From Micrasema longulum (lineage: Eukaryota; Arthropoda; Insecta; Trichoptera; Brachycentridae): DNA of 64,000 nt. Made by a program: the position numbers and the translations under genes. Positions 1-10,772 of the stretch are shown piece by piece. The notes under the pieces were generated by a model. The model was not told the origin of the DNA and did no database searches. It saw only the letters and a list, made by a program, of their open reading frames with translations. Numbering within the stretch: the first letter of the stretch is position 1; every line of letters begins with the position of its first letter. Where the stretch lies: contig JAGVSM010003704.1 in the NCBI GenBank assembly GCA_022494885.1, positions 186,001 through 250,000 on the forward strand. Direction: 5' to 3'.

Positions 1-58
1 TTGATTTAAAAAAAAATAGGCTGGAGGTTGGGCTTATCCAGAGACCAATAAACGTATT
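1..58 (+). mobile_element. Scrap of a CR1/Jockey-like LINE
   Basis: The first bases read, in one frame, a lysine-rich stretch followed by GGWAYPET. The same nucleotides recur in reverse orientation at about 29036-29075, inside a recognisable LINE C-terminal region. Downstream the similarity fades. The piece is cut by the window edge, so its real 5' extent is unknown. Confidence 0.45.
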
Positions 59-2967
59 ATAAGTTAGAAACTTATTAAACGTATATTGGTCTGTGGATAT
101 ATGGCCAGACAACCGTATCGCTTTCGCTTGATGACAGTTGTCACAGGAGTTTGATGTGTCCGTTCTCTTATAACTTAATTTATCACAAAAATGAACCACC
201 GCAAACTTAAGATTCTTCTGAGATAACTACTCTCAAAACTCAATATTTTACCGTTTCTCTCGATTTGCATTTGTAGAGAGAAGTCACATTTGATGTTTAC
301 ATCTTTTACTTTTTATGAACACTAAATTATTCTTTTTTGCTAAAAAATCATTACTTATATTACTTTTCTTAATATAAAAAATTAAAATAAGAGTTTTTAC
401 AATAATAATATTAAATCATTATTAACAAATATATACAATGTGATAAAAAACAAATGAAACATATTATGTATGTTTTCTGAATGCCAAGCCTCGAAATAGA
501 GGCTAAGCGGATTATTAATTTTAAAACAAAATTATCTAGAAAACTCATTTTAATATTACATAATTAATACTCATGAAACCGTCTAAATTTTAAAAAATTG
601 TTTCAATAGATGATATTTCTGAAAAAAAATCTCTGGTGAATGGAATCAATAGTTTTTACCGGAAAATATTCAAATATATTTATCATGGGTATTTCATAAG
701 GTCAGGTGGGGCAAGATTAACGAAAGCTCAACTTTCAAAATTTATAAAAATAAAGGTTAATTTACTCAGTCGGTCAGACAGAGAGATACATTATTGTTCC
801 AGAATCGAAGCAACGGTACTACTACTTTCCATTTTTTTTAAAAACGGAAATAATTTTGGACAATGCTTTTATTTGACTTGTTCATTTGAATGATTGAAAG
901 TTCAAAAATTAATTGGCAGTTTGGCACTCCGAGTAACGGGGCAATAAGAACCGTCATGCAGGTTTTTTAGATAATTAATTACTAATAAAACTATGTTTTT
1001 TCATGCAAATAGCAGCTTTATATAGAATATTTATAAATTTATTTAAGAAATAAAGACAATTGAATCAAGAATTTTCACTTACAAACTTAAAATAATAGTA
1101 AATATGATATATTATGTGGTAAATGACAAAAGGCAAAATTCTTGACATGGAGAGCATTTAATTTGAATTTACAAAGAAGTGTGACACTTTAACCCCACCT
1201 GACCGTTCCTAATAACATTGAAACTTTACTTTAGAGGATTTTTTCAGATGATTAAGCTCAAAAAATGACATGTTACTGCATTTATCATATGTTTTCTTAA
1301 ATTTGGTCATTTATCAGTAAACCTACAATATATAAAGTGTATTTTATTTAAAATTACTTTAATCAATTTTCGTAACCTAAATATGATTTAAAAAGGGAAA
1401 TATCACATTCTACGAATACCGATAAAAATATTTAAAACGGATTAAGAAAATTTAACTGTATTTTCAAAATCAATATATATATTGTGGAGCAATGTTTTCA
1501 TTAAAAAAATTTAAAAATACATTTTTTTTAAAAGTCCGTAAAAAAACATCTTAATTGATCGTGATTGTGACGTCAAGATTTGTGATAATATTCTATAAAA
1601 ATTTAAACGGTTACAAACAATGTTCAAAATTAACATAAATTGTGACGTATTAGGGGCGTAGCCAATGCAAGAACCGATTTCCCGGGAATTCATAATTATA
1701 AATTAAAAAATTATTTTTTTCGCTACTTATACGGAAAAAAATATCTTTCACTCCACAGTATTTCATAGACCCTTATTACTTTCAAATAGTAAACAAGACA
1801 TTTCCCTATAACCATGATTCAGGACAGTTTGATTTCATATAAACTTAAATCAGATTTTTTTTTCGCACTTAGACCATTTGGGATTCTCGCCGTCGCGTCG
1901 GTAACCGTTGCGTGATGTACAAAAGGATCTTACTCGCAAAATGGTCCATAAATCACTTGATTTAATTTTAGCACTTAACAATTGGGAAACTGATCTTACG
2001 ATAGATATGTCTTCACCATACACTCTTCATTCTTCACAATATATTCCACGCGTCGTTATAATTTATTACACTCTCAGAATAAAGTGTCAAGTGAACTTAA
2101 ATTTATTTGTTTTGACTACATTTACTTTAAAAATACTTTTAAAAAATGAATTAAGCATAGGTTTTATGTTAAATATGAGTTAAAATTCAGCGTGTCAAAA
2201 AAATAACTTTAATGTTTTAAAAGGATAAATTATAATAATTTATTTTATTGTGGGAAAATAAACACAAATTTCAAATTAAATATACACAAAATATAATTAT
2301 TTTTTTACGTTAATTATTAAAAAAAGTATTTAATACAGACTTTTAATATTATTTTGTATTTACCATATTATGCATTTTCCACAGTAAAAATATATTAATT
2401 TAAATTTGAAGCATAAACTTTGTGGTTATTATAATTTTATTAAATATCGTTAAATCGTTTTTAACTTAATGGTAATAAATGCGATTTTAATATAAGAGTA
2501 AAAGAACACAATAATATTAATATTCATTTTGATTTTGCGGACAATCTGATGAAAAATAATCATAATTTCAATAAAGACACTGGATTAAAAGTTCAATATG
2601 TTGAAAATTAATCCTTAAATAACAAAAAGGTATAAAAAGAATAAAAAAATCAATTTTTTCATTTGGTCCACTCCTGTCTAGTTTTATCCATGGAGATCTT
2701 ACCCCCCTCGCTCTGCACCTCTTATCTATACAATAACGACATGACAAAAATACTTGACTTATTGGCTTTACATGTTGAGATTGAATACTAAGTAGACACT
2801 GTTAAAATAAGACAAAATAAGATTCGTTCGTTAATTATACATTGATAAAGAATCTTGTGTAGTTTCGAGACCGGACGGTAAAAAATATTTTAAAATGAGT
2901 GTTTGGAAACGAATCGGTTTTATTTTAATTTTAATTGTGGTATAGGTATACACACCTTGTAATAAAA
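59..2967. other. AT-rich stretch without a recognised gene
   Basis: Mostly A/T homopolymers and low-complexity sequence. Open frames at 636-893 (85 codons, plus) and 1908-2183 (91 codons, plus) have no recognisable motif and AT-driven composition, so I do not call them genes. A small CpG-containing patch near 1885-1915 is the only compositional break. Confidence 0.6.
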
Positions 2968-3230
2968 TCACCATCACCATTCCCTTTCCGCAACTAATGG
3001 TGCATATGGCTCTGCGTTGGTACACTAATCGTAGCGTTTTTTGATATTTTTTGTTACATGAAGGTGAGATGATCTATCTTATGCTTCAGGTACCGGTCTA
3101 GGGACTATGACATATTCTAGTGTGAAAACATTTTTAAATTAATATTTCATGTTAACCATGTCGGGAATCAAACCCGAGCCTTTTGCATAGTTGACAAACG
3201 CGCTGGCCATTACACCACGAGAGGCTGACA
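2968..3230 (-). mobile_element. SINE family B, near full length
   Basis: Read on the minus strand it starts with a tRNA-like head (GTGGTGTAATGG-type box A near 3220, box B resembling GGGTTTGATTCCCGAC near 3170). It continues through the family body (GGGACTATG...GCTTCAGGTACC near 3090) and ends in a GATGGTGAT-type simple repeat near 2968. The same order of blocks recurs at 26624-26875, 36889-37137, 56071-56444 and 57541-57780. The pol III promoter is inherited from a tRNA; mobilisation would depend on a LINE. Confidence 0.75.
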
Positions 3231-3244
3231 GTAATATATAACGA

Positions 3245-4400
3245 ATATAACAATTTACGAACAGAAAATTGTAGGAGCTTTTAATAAAAGACTACAGGTT
3301 GATATTGTTTATACGGACTTTAGCAAAGCCTTTGACAAAATATCTCATCGTGTATTAATATGTAAATTGAGGAATTTATGATTGGGCGATGATATCCTTT
3401 AATATTTGAAAAGTTACCTAGCGTCTTGAAAGCTTCTGGTAAAAATATTTATTTTTAATTCTGATCAATTTGAAGCATTAAGCGGAGTATCTCAGTGCTC
3501 TCGTTTGGGACCAATTTTATTTTTCTTGTTTATTATGATATAAGATGCACAATTCACGATGTTAAAATTCTCATATTTGTTGATGACATCAAGATATTTA
3601 AAACTATTTCAACTATTGATGATTGTTATGTTTTAAAAAAAAAAAACCTTAATTGATTATTCAAATGGTGTTGTAACAACGAATTGCACCTAAATATTAG
3701 CAAATGTCAACCCGTAACTTTTTGCAAGAAAAAACAACCCTTTTTTTGAGTTTAGTATAAATCAACACGTTTTACAAAGAGTATCTGAAATCGAGTATCT
3801 AGATATTGTATTTGATCAAAAACTGTCATTTATACCTCATATCATACCTTATGATATTTTAAGAACGGTCAAAGATTGCAAATCAGTATTATCTTTCAAA
3901 ACTTTATATTATGTATCACTACTTGTCAGGAGCATACTTAAACACAAATCAAGTATCTGGCGCCCATTTTACGAAGTTTATTCGTTAAAACTTGAGAAAG
4001 TGCAGATAACTTTTTTCGTTTTATCAATTACAAACTTTCTATTCTAATTGAATCTTTAAACTTTGATTTCTTAATAAATACACTGGAAAGTGTATCCAGA
4101 AGACGGAAGTTGAGTGATTTAATGTTTCTCTTTTATATTATAAATGGCACGTTGAGCTCTCCTGACTTCCTTAATATAATTTAATTCCGAATACCTGCTG
4201 GTACTACTGAACATATTGTGGCATTTCATATAGATATTGCTGCAACTATTTATGATATTACCTCACCTATTCTAAGATTGCACAGTATAGGGAACCAGAT
4301 CAGTTTTATTGACATTTTTTACATTAGCCAAATGAAGTTTAAACTTGCTATTAAAGAAATAGTTTAGGATTCTGACTGCTGCTTAAGAATTTTTATAAAT
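3245..4400 (+). pseudogene. Decayed CR1/Jockey-like LINE reverse transcriptase
   Basis: A non-LTR retrotransposon RT remnant. Near 3298-3357 it reads DIVYTDFSKAFDKISH, the first catalytic aspartate region. Near 3480-3515 comes a degraded GVPQ-type box (SGVSQCSRLGP), and near 3575 a VDD remnant of the F/YADD active site. Near 4200-4340 the C-terminal tail (SPILR-LHS...IDIF) matches the tails at 31053-31421 and 37525-38061. Stops and frameshifts are scattered throughout, so no protein can be made. It follows a family B SINE closely. The clade is inferred from motif style only. Confidence 0.8.
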
Positions 4401-5180
4401 TTGTTAAAAGAGAAGAACAAATGTGTAATTAAATGAACCTCAAATAAATATGCACATAAAGGTATGATTAGATATTTGATTTTTGCAGTTTTGAATTATT
4501 TTTTTTTTAATCGTTTTTTATATTGAATTTTTCAAAAAGGGTTTATTATTGATTTTAAAAAAAAAATGGTTTAGAACTCCTGAGTTCTTAGCTTGAAATA
4601 TTTTATATTATACCTACGGCATTCTTTCATACACTGCAACAATACCAACAAATCAATAATTTTTGATTTTTTCTATTTCAAATGTGCCGCGTCATCTTTA
4701 TTTTATTAAAATTACTAAAAAAATATTAAAATACCTATTTTAAATTAAATTGCAAAATTTATATCTACTGTAAATTAAATTCTGATGTAATTAACATTTT
4801 TAATTTTTGTTTCGTCATTATTTGTGTTTACACATTTTTTTATTATTTGCGTTTTACGTTTTTTTTTTGTTTTATGAAGTAAATACATGTATTTAATTTA
4901 TTTGGAAAAACAGCAGTCAATTTATAAAAAGTTAAATGAAATAATAATGATTTCTTTCCCAAAGCGTTAGGAAGGATGAAAATGGACATTAACCTTAAAA
5001 TGCCTATAAAGAATAGAGATAGGAGAATAACGTGATAGTAATACATATTAATTAAAGTTGTTATAATAAAATATATAAAAATTTCGAAATTGTTTAATCA
5101 AATATATCGAGGGAGGAACAAATATGATTATATTTGTATGTATTGTGTTTTTTTTTTTACTTTTGTGAACTCAAAATAAA
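4401..5180. other. AT-rich stretch, nothing recognised
   Basis: Homopolymer-rich sequence directly behind the LINE remnant; the first part may be its 3' untranslated region. The 67-codon minus frame at 4843-5046 is AT-driven and carries no motif. Confidence 0.5.
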
Positions 5181-5450
5181 GAAATATACACACAGCCATA
5201 CACACGTGCAAACACACTTGCGCACACCCTAATTGTAATACGCGCACACATACAAACGCCGGGGTCGCATAAGGATGCAGTCGGGAAGAATAAAGTCTAC
5301 CCAGCTATTCGGTGGTGCCATTGAGAACCGTCGCCGTCGCGCGTCGCGCGTCGCACGTCGCGTCGTGTGTAACTTGGAACTAATGCTATCTGCATCTGGG
5401 CCAAAGTCATCCCGGTCCCCGACGCTTGATCTCGACACAAGGTGACGCTG
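5181..5450. other. CpG-rich island in AT-rich DNA
   Basis: About 230 bp with much higher G+C and dense CpG than the flanks, opening with an ACAC-rich run (5185-5250). It has no tRNA head, inverted ends or LINE motif. The minus frame 5229-5438 (69 codons) is arginine-rich mainly because of the CGTCGCG repeat. It could be a promoter/5' UTR, a fragment of a GC-rich transposon, or a small satellite. Confidence 0.4.
5329..5368. repeat. Short 7-bp tandem repeat (CGTCGCG)
   Basis: About five imperfect head-to-tail copies of CGTCGCG, with one unit changed to CGTCGCA. It explains the arginine/serine-rich reading in overlapping frames. Confidence 0.7.
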
Positions 5451-6299
5451 TACGGTTCTTTGATTAGAGTCCTTTTATTTATTTTTATTTATTCATATTT
5501 TTTCTCTTACAAACTATAATTCTATTATTTATTTAACTCTGTTTCCTGGAATACGTGATTTTTTATTTCTTTATCTAGACATAATTTAAATCGTATATTG
5601 GTGGATTTATTGCCAAATGGCAACTTCTTTCAGCCAAATGATGATGATGATTTCACTAAATAAAGGTATTATTGAGTTAATTTGTGTTTTTTAAAAAATA
5701 TTTTATTGCTCAAAAATCCTTTATTTTTTAAAAATAATCATGATTTATGCTAAAAAAAAACAAGTATACCCTAATTGATTTTTTTTACTTATTTTGGCTT
5801 GTAGAGAAATCCGCAAACATAAAATAGCAATTATTTTTAGTATATAAGGAAACTTTGTAAAGATTTAAGTTAGTTTTTTTTTTTTTTTTTAAATAAAAAC
5901 CTTTATTAGCATAAATAAAAAATACATTCAGTAGAAAAATGAAACACTTAAGGTTGAACTTGCCAAAAAAGAGTCTAGCTCTCTAGGCAAGTTTACAAAA
6001 TAACATAAAAATAAAACATAAAGTTGGTTTGAAAATGTCCTAACAAGACGAAACACGTCACAAAATACCAATTTTATATTTTATAAAAAATAAAGTAGAA
6101 TCATAATCCAATAAACTTGTTTTATTTTGCATACATTACCAAATAAAATATGGAATTCTACCAATTGTCTGAATACACAAAAAATAAACTAATTAATCTT
6201 ATTATTTCACTTGAGCAATTTCGAAAGAACGGCGTTTTGAAATAGCAAAATCGTCCAATTCGCTTACTTTTTATCAGACTACAGCAATTGATAATACGA
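5451..6299. other. AT-rich stretch with possible retroelement tails
   Basis: No gene. A GATGATGATGAT run near 5641-5652 resembles SINE/LINE 3' tails. The block from about 5880 (T-rich, CTTTATT, then TTCAGTAGAAA) shares words with 24305-24445 and 33290-33310, suggesting an old dispersed repeat. Confidence 0.35.
6031..6060 (+). other. Hammerhead-like GTC...GACGAAAC motif
   Basis: Reads GTCCTAACAAGACGAAAC, a short GTC/GAC stem followed by GAAA. This is the stem II plus GAAA arrangement of hammerhead ribozymes in Penelope-like elements. The upstream CTGANGA core is degraded here (TTGAAAA). A partial copy of the 5' half is at about 24431-24448. Probably a fossil without activity. Confidence 0.35.
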
Positions 6300-6590
6300 A
6301 TCAACTTAGGTGTTAAAACCGTTAGGTGCCGCGGCTAAGTGGTGTTGAGACGGTCGCGCATGAAGTATAGATTCATTAAAGCTAGCATTCTAGTCCCCAC
6401 AATGTCACTGTCACATTGCAGTAATAGGTGCACCGTCCGCCCTTTGCGCATCGCATACGCGTGCGAGTGTAAGTACTCGTATGTGCATTCTGCTCGTGCA
6501 ATTGTGCATGTCGCAACACACCAACACACCGACACACCGACACGCCAACACGACACCGCATGCATAAGAGCGTAAATTTCGGCTACCGTT
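6300..6590. other. GC-richer segment with CACAC/CGACAC repeats
   Basis: Both strands are open for about 77 codons over 6335-6575, which is itself a sign that neither frame is selected. The right half is a degenerate pentamer array (ACACC, CGACA) at about 6515-6560. It lies directly upstream of a LINE 3' end and could be part of that element. Confidence 0.35.
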
Positions 6591-6599
6591 GCAGGAACC

Positions 6600-6860
6600 G
6601 TCTAAGGGGTGGATTTTGTGCTGTGTAGAGTTTAAATCACGTCTGAAGAAACATTTCCTTTCTCTTCCTTAATCTCTCCTCCTTTCCTTTTTTCTCTTTC
6701 CTCTTTTTTTCCTTTTTCCCATTGAGTTATAGTTTCGATTTAAGGTCGTTAATAAACAAATACGTTTATTTATATTTTTATATTTCTTTAGCTTTTTAAT
6801 TTTTTTTCTAGTATGTTCTGTGACTTGAATTATACCAATAAATTTTTTATTTTATTGGTT
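6600..6860 (+). mobile_element. 3' end of a LINE (C-terminus plus pyrimidine-rich 3' UTR)
   Basis: At about 6631-6672 the plus strand reads FKSRLKKHFLSLP followed by a stop. This is the basic FK-x-LK-x-L ending typical of CR1/Jockey-like RT proteins. A nearly pure pyrimidine tract (6650-6720) and AATAAA-type signals (6838) follow, as in many insect LINE 3' UTRs. Only the extreme C-terminus remains. Confidence 0.5.
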
Positions 6861-7255
6861 GGTTGGAAGAAATTCAGCATTCAGCAATAAGCAATAAGCC
6901 CGCCAATGTACAAATAACATTATGTACAAAAAGTTAGATAAATAAATAAAAATAAAAAGAGTAAAGGAGGCAATTTAAATACGAGATGTGTTTAGAAAAT
7001 AACAAGAATTTTTAAATTTTGCGGGTGTCTAGTTTTTTATTTTGTACTTTTTGTGCTGTTACATGTTCACTTAATTGCCACACTTACTAGTTCTTTGTTC
7101 AATGTATTATTTTTGTGTCTTTTTATTATTTTTTTGTTTACTTTTTATAATCATTCTTATATTGTTGAAATTCCATTCGTCGATGCGTTTTGTAGCTGCA
7201 AGACTTTTTGTGATGTTAGCTATCATATTATTTTTATCACATTATGTAAATGTTG
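6861..7255. other. AT-rich stretch, nothing recognised
   Basis: Simple AT-rich DNA with small GCAATAAGC duplications near 6878-6900. The plus frames 7053-7316 and 7075-7431 are phenylalanine/leucine-rich by composition and run into an antisense LINE, so they are rejected as genes. Confidence 0.5.
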
Positions 7256-7690
7256 TCAACAAAAACAACAACAAACCATCACGCCGTTTTCCCGTAGGGG
7301 TAGGCAGAGAGGATAGAACGCCATATCACCCTGTCTTTGTATACAGACCTCGCTTCCTCTACATTCATACATCTTCTCATGCACGCACGCCGATTATTCC
7401 TACTCTTACATGTCCATCTTCAAGGATTTGATGGAGTCGACCGTGCCGTGTCTTTTTCGGGTTTCCTGGTTTTCTGCATCCATCAGTATTCGCATCGTAA
7501 ATCCGTTTAGCCGTTCTTTCACTGTCCATTCCAAACCAACGCAGCACCCCTTTCTTGATTCTGTCGATAATGCATGTCCCAGCCTTAGATAGTTCACGGA
7601 TCTCGACATTCGTGCACCTATCACGCATCGTTTTACCGCATATTTGACTGAGGGATCGCAATTTGACAGCATTTGACACATTTGTTGTCA
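7256..7690 (-). pseudogene. 3' fragment of the RTE-like LINE
   Basis: The minus strand encodes the C-terminal domain of the same element found at 20937-23815. Shared pieces include LRSLSQICGKTM, DRCTNVEIRELS, IDRIKKGVLRWFG and DSERTAKRIYDAN. Four residues (HVER in the larger copy) are missing after RWFG, a 12-base deletion. The 3' end shares the GGCGTGATGG block and then a (TTG)n tail at about 7256-7275. Everything upstream of the C-terminal domain is absent, as expected for 5' truncation during target-primed reverse transcription. Confidence 0.85.
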
Positions 7691-7699
7691 ACTATCAAA

Positions 7700-8420
7700 T
7701 ATCTAAATTAAGTAAATGAGGTCTAAAATTTATACCGTCCATGCGCTCAGTAGCTGCAAGACTTGTTGTAAACTAACTTCTATTTTTATAAATTTGCTTT
7801 TTGTTTCGTTTTTTTTAAATATCACTTAAACTCTAAACTTCATTCTCAAATAAAGGCCACCTAGATTATGCCATAATTATATCTTTGTGAATTAAAAATT
7901 GTTAAGATTAAGTGTTACTTTATAATAAATACTCAATAATCCCAATCTGTTATAGTTTTCATAAGCCGGTTGATTGGCTTAGAAAAAAAAAAAAAAACGA
8001 TATTTTTTTTTTTTACTTAACATTTTAATGTTGTCATTCCTTTCTATGCGAAAAATTCTTAGTGATCTCTATTTTTTTTATAAAATGGCGAATGCTATTG
8101 CACCACGAGACAGACAACCTGATGCTTGTCACTACAATACATTCCGTGGATCTTTATGGCAATTGGTTATCCGTAGCTATGCCCTTCAAATCATGCTCAA
8201 CATTATATCGTAGGTAAGTATACTAAAGCCGCTCGCTTCCGGTACACTCATACATTACGCTCTCAGTTACTCAGTACATTACTGATGACGACAAATCATT
8301 GCTATTTGCATTTAACTTTGTAAGCATGCTAAATTTATTAATAGAGTATGTCAGATACTCTTGTTACGCTAAATGGAAAATGTCAAATACTCTTATTTAG
8401 CTTTCTAAATAAAAGTATTT
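7700..8420. other. AT-rich stretch, nothing recognised
   Basis: No gene or clear repeat. The plus frame 8028-8213 (61 codons) has no motif. An AGTTACTCAGTACATTACTGA-like small inverted segment near 8260 is too short to interpret. Confidence 0.5.
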
Positions 8421-8422
8421 TT

Positions 8423-8565
8423 TGACAATATTTGTGTTTGTCCAAATGTTGGTAGACAAAAGACTGGATTTCACTCCCTCAGGAGTCATCAAGATTAACA
8501 AAAACACCAAGGGGGTGAAATCCAGCTTTTGTCTACGAACATTTGAACAAACTCAAATATTGTCA
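8423..8565. repeat. Short foldback element of family C (arms only)
   Basis: Two inverted arms of about 60 bp: GACAATATTTGTGTTTGTCC at the left and the complement ending AAATATTGTC at the right. Both continue through a TAGACAAAAG/CTTTTGTCTA block and a CTGGATTTCA/TGAAATCCAG block around a short loop near 8485-8515. The same arm sequences bound larger family C copies, so this looks like an internally deleted derivative. No convincing target duplication is visible. Confidence 0.75.
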
Positions 8566-8599
8566 TGAAACCAACTGGTCCAAAAAGAAGTTTGAAAAT

Positions 8600-8885
8600 T
8601 GAAAAATTGTTTTCTGGCGTTCTCAAGTACGTAAAAAATTCAGTCAGATGAATTTCTTCACAAAAAAAAAAGTTTCAGCTCTTTAACTTCACTTAAATCA
8701 ACAATTTAAAGAATTTAAGAAATATAGATGTTCAAACATAGGCAAAATGGTGAATGTTACATAGTGTGTAAAGTGGCCACTTAAACCAGCCAATGACAGG
8801 TCATAAGCCCTGTAAATGCCTATTGTTCCATATTCCCTTATTTAAGATATTCACCATCCCTGTTGTAATTTGTTAAATTATTTCT
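8600..8885 (-). repeat. Repeat family C copy
   Basis: Minus-strand copy containing the family core: AAGTGGCCACTT near 8774-8785, with CTTATGACCTGTCATTGGCT on its 5' side (about 8790-8810) and the CAGCTCTTTAACTTCAC complement near 8676-8695. It lies only about 35 bp from the short foldback copy, so the two may be one compound insertion. Confidence 0.75.
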
Positions 8886-8989
8886 TTATTAATATTTAAA
8901 GCATTAACTTTGAGGTCAAACGTTGTTATAAATGTTATTAAATATTTGTATATTACCACTTACCGACTTTTCTATGTCTACTGGTGAAG

Positions 8990-9148
8990 GATTTTAAAAA
9001 TTCGAATATGAGCAGAATGGTGCATGTAACACAGTATGTAAAGTGGCCACTTAAACCATCTATTGACAGGTCGTAAGCCCTGTAGATGCCTTCTTCTTCT
9101 TCATCTCTTTTGTTATATGTTAATATTGACAGCTCCCCGAGGAGTTGA
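8990..9148 (-). repeat. Repeat family C copy
   Basis: Minus-strand copy with AAGTGGCCACTT near 9042, the GACAGG/CCTGTAGATGCC block near 9065-9090 and the arm word AGCTCCCCGAGGAG near 9132-9145. It pairs in inverted orientation with the plus copy at 9310-9492 across about 160 bp of unrelated sequence. Confidence 0.7.
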
Positions 9149-9309
9149 ATGTACTTTTGGGGTGCTATGTACTACATTTTATGTATAATCTTACATCTAA
9201 CATCACACTTATCTATATCACTATACCTCGGAAATATAGCGATGAACCCCAAAGTTAGTGCTACAAACATAAAAAAATATAAAAATACCTATAATATTTT
9301 ATCATATAT

Positions 9310-9492
9310 CAAAAGAGATGATGAACATTTAAAAGAAGGTAATACAGAAGTCTAGGCATCTACAGGGCTTATGACCTGTCAATGGCTAGTTTAGATATTC
9401 ACCTAATAAAATTATTTCACCTACATACTTGGCAACGCCTAAAATGTTATTTTTTCAATTTTTATACTTCTTCGTGGACCAGGTGGATTTAT
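9310..9492 (+). repeat. Repeat family C copy with internal deletion
   Basis: Starts with GATGAACATTTAAAAGAAGG, continues through TCTAGGCATCTACAGGGCTT and CTGTCAATGGCTAG, then jumps to the distal part (AAATTATTTCACC, GGCAACGCCTAAAA). The AAGTGGCCACTT core and the CACTGTGTAACATTC block are missing. Its end joins directly to the start of the palindromic copy at 9496, giving a head-to-tail dimer. Confidence 0.65.
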
Positions 9493-9495
9493 CAA

Positions 9496-9760
9496 CAATA
9501 TTTTGAGTATGAAAAGGACTGGATTCAACTCCCCGGGGAGCTGTCAATATTAACATATAACAACAGAGATGAAAACATTTTAAAGAAGGTAATACAGAAG
9601 TCTAGGCATCTACAGGGCTAACGACCTGTCAATGGCTGGTTTAAGTGGCCACTTGTTGGCTAAATGTTCTTAATCTCTGTTGTTGTTAATATTGATTTAA
9701 CTCCCCGGGGAGTTGAATCCAGTCCTTGTCTACAAAAATGAGGACAAACTCAAAATATTG
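9496..9760. repeat. Palindromic family C foldback element, 265 bp
   Basis: The left arm starts CAATATTTTGAGT and the right arm ends with the exact complement ACTCAAAATATTG. Both arms share AGGACTGGATTCAACTCCCC, a TCAATATTAACA block and an AACAACAGAGAT block; each arm is about 95 bp with one 13-base gap. The centre holds TCTAGGCATCTACAGGGC and the perfect palindrome AAGTGGCCACTT (9643-9654). It is the clearest display of this family's structure. Confidence 0.8.
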
Positions 9761-9768
9761 CCTTTAAT

Positions 9769-9825
9769 ATTTCTTATATAACCCTTAAGGGTTTTTGTAT
9801 CACAAATAAATAAATTTCATTTAAA
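9769..9825 (+). mobile_element. LINE 3' tail with terminal hairpin
   Basis: A small hairpin AACCCTTAAGGGTT (9780-9793) followed by AATAAATAAAT, the same arrangement as at the end of the CR1/Jockey-like copy at 31640-32236. Only the tail is recognisable. Confidence 0.4.
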
Positions 9826-10599
9826 TTATTTATTGACAATTCTTGATGGAATTCCATTGTAATGATGTCATAACTATTAGTTATTAATTTAAAAAAATAC
9901 TTGGTACACTTCCACTTATTTATTTTGACCAATTAGCGCTTTCACCCTCTAATGGGCATCTTCAGACTGGTAAATATTAAACAGTGTAAGGGTAATTTAT
10001 ATAAAATTAAATATTATCTTAAGTATAGGTACATTTAAAAATAAGTTGAAAAAGATACAATATGAAAATAAAAAAACCTAATTCTGATTTTTAAACAATG
10101 CCTGCATGTAATTGAGCAAGAACATTTTTAACAGCTGCTATTGTTATGATTAATTTATCTCAGTGCTAATACTTATAATACATCGCTACTATACACAAAT
10201 CTGTGTGAAGCGATTGCATAATGTCACAGCTGACTGTCAGTAGACCGCGGACCGCGGACCGCTGGAATCTTCGCGACTAATCGGCCAATTATGTTTTTAT
10301 CGTTCTTTTCTACGATTGATGGCATTATTCTCCTGAACGAGGGAAATACAATGGTTTGATTAGTCATGGTATTGCCGTTTTTTCAATGAGTTGCATATTA
10401 TGCAAAATAACTCAATCGCGCTTCTCTCGCTTGTATTCGGAAACTTTATTCTAATAAATTATAAGAAAAAAATACCAAAAATTTGAGAATGATTTAAAGA
10501 AAAGCTTCATTCCATATTTAACATTAAATGTATTTTTATTTTTAAATATATGTTTTTATGTAATGCATGTATTTTATAAGTAGGTATATATGTGACTTT
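9826..10599. other. AT-rich stretch with a small GC patch
   Basis: No gene. A triplicated ACCGCGG/GACCGC patch lies at 10242-10262. The hammerhead-like motif at 9936-9965 is listed separately. Confidence 0.45.
9936..9965 (-). other. Hammerhead-like CTGAAGA...GAAA motif
   Basis: Minus strand reads CTGAAGATGCCCATTAGAGG, then GTGAAAGCGC. It fits the CTGANGA - stem II - GAAA core, with CCC/GGG as the short stem II. The following AATTGGTCAAAATAAATAAG recurs in degraded form at 18755-18784. I read this as the end of an old Penelope-like or similar element. Confidence 0.4.
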
Positions 10600-10772
10600 G
10601 TTTGAGTATGTCCAACTGCTTGCAGACTGGCTGGATTTATATTTAAATTTAATTCAACAGAGAGGGAAAACATTTTTAAGAAGGCAATATGGAAGTCCAG
10701 GCATTTACAGGGCTTATGATCTGTCATTGGCTGGTTTAAGTGGCCATTTTACACGCTGTGTAACATTAAATG
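10600..10772 (+). repeat. Repeat family C copy
   Basis: Begins with the arm (TTTGAGTATGTCCAA), then AACAGAGAGGGAAAACATTT, GGCATTTACAGGGCTTATGA, CTGTCATTGGCTGGTTTAAG, the TGGCCATTT core and CGCTGTGTAACATT. It stops before the distal half of the consensus. Confidence 0.75.

Noticed and set aside
6335..6575. Opposed open frames of 76-78 codons on both strands
   Set aside because: Mutual openness arises from the ACACC/CGACA repeat composition, and neither frame has a motif.
7053..7431. Plus-strand frames of 87 and 118 codons rich in Phe/Leu
   Set aside because: Composition-driven and running antisense into the RTE-like fragment at 7256-7690.
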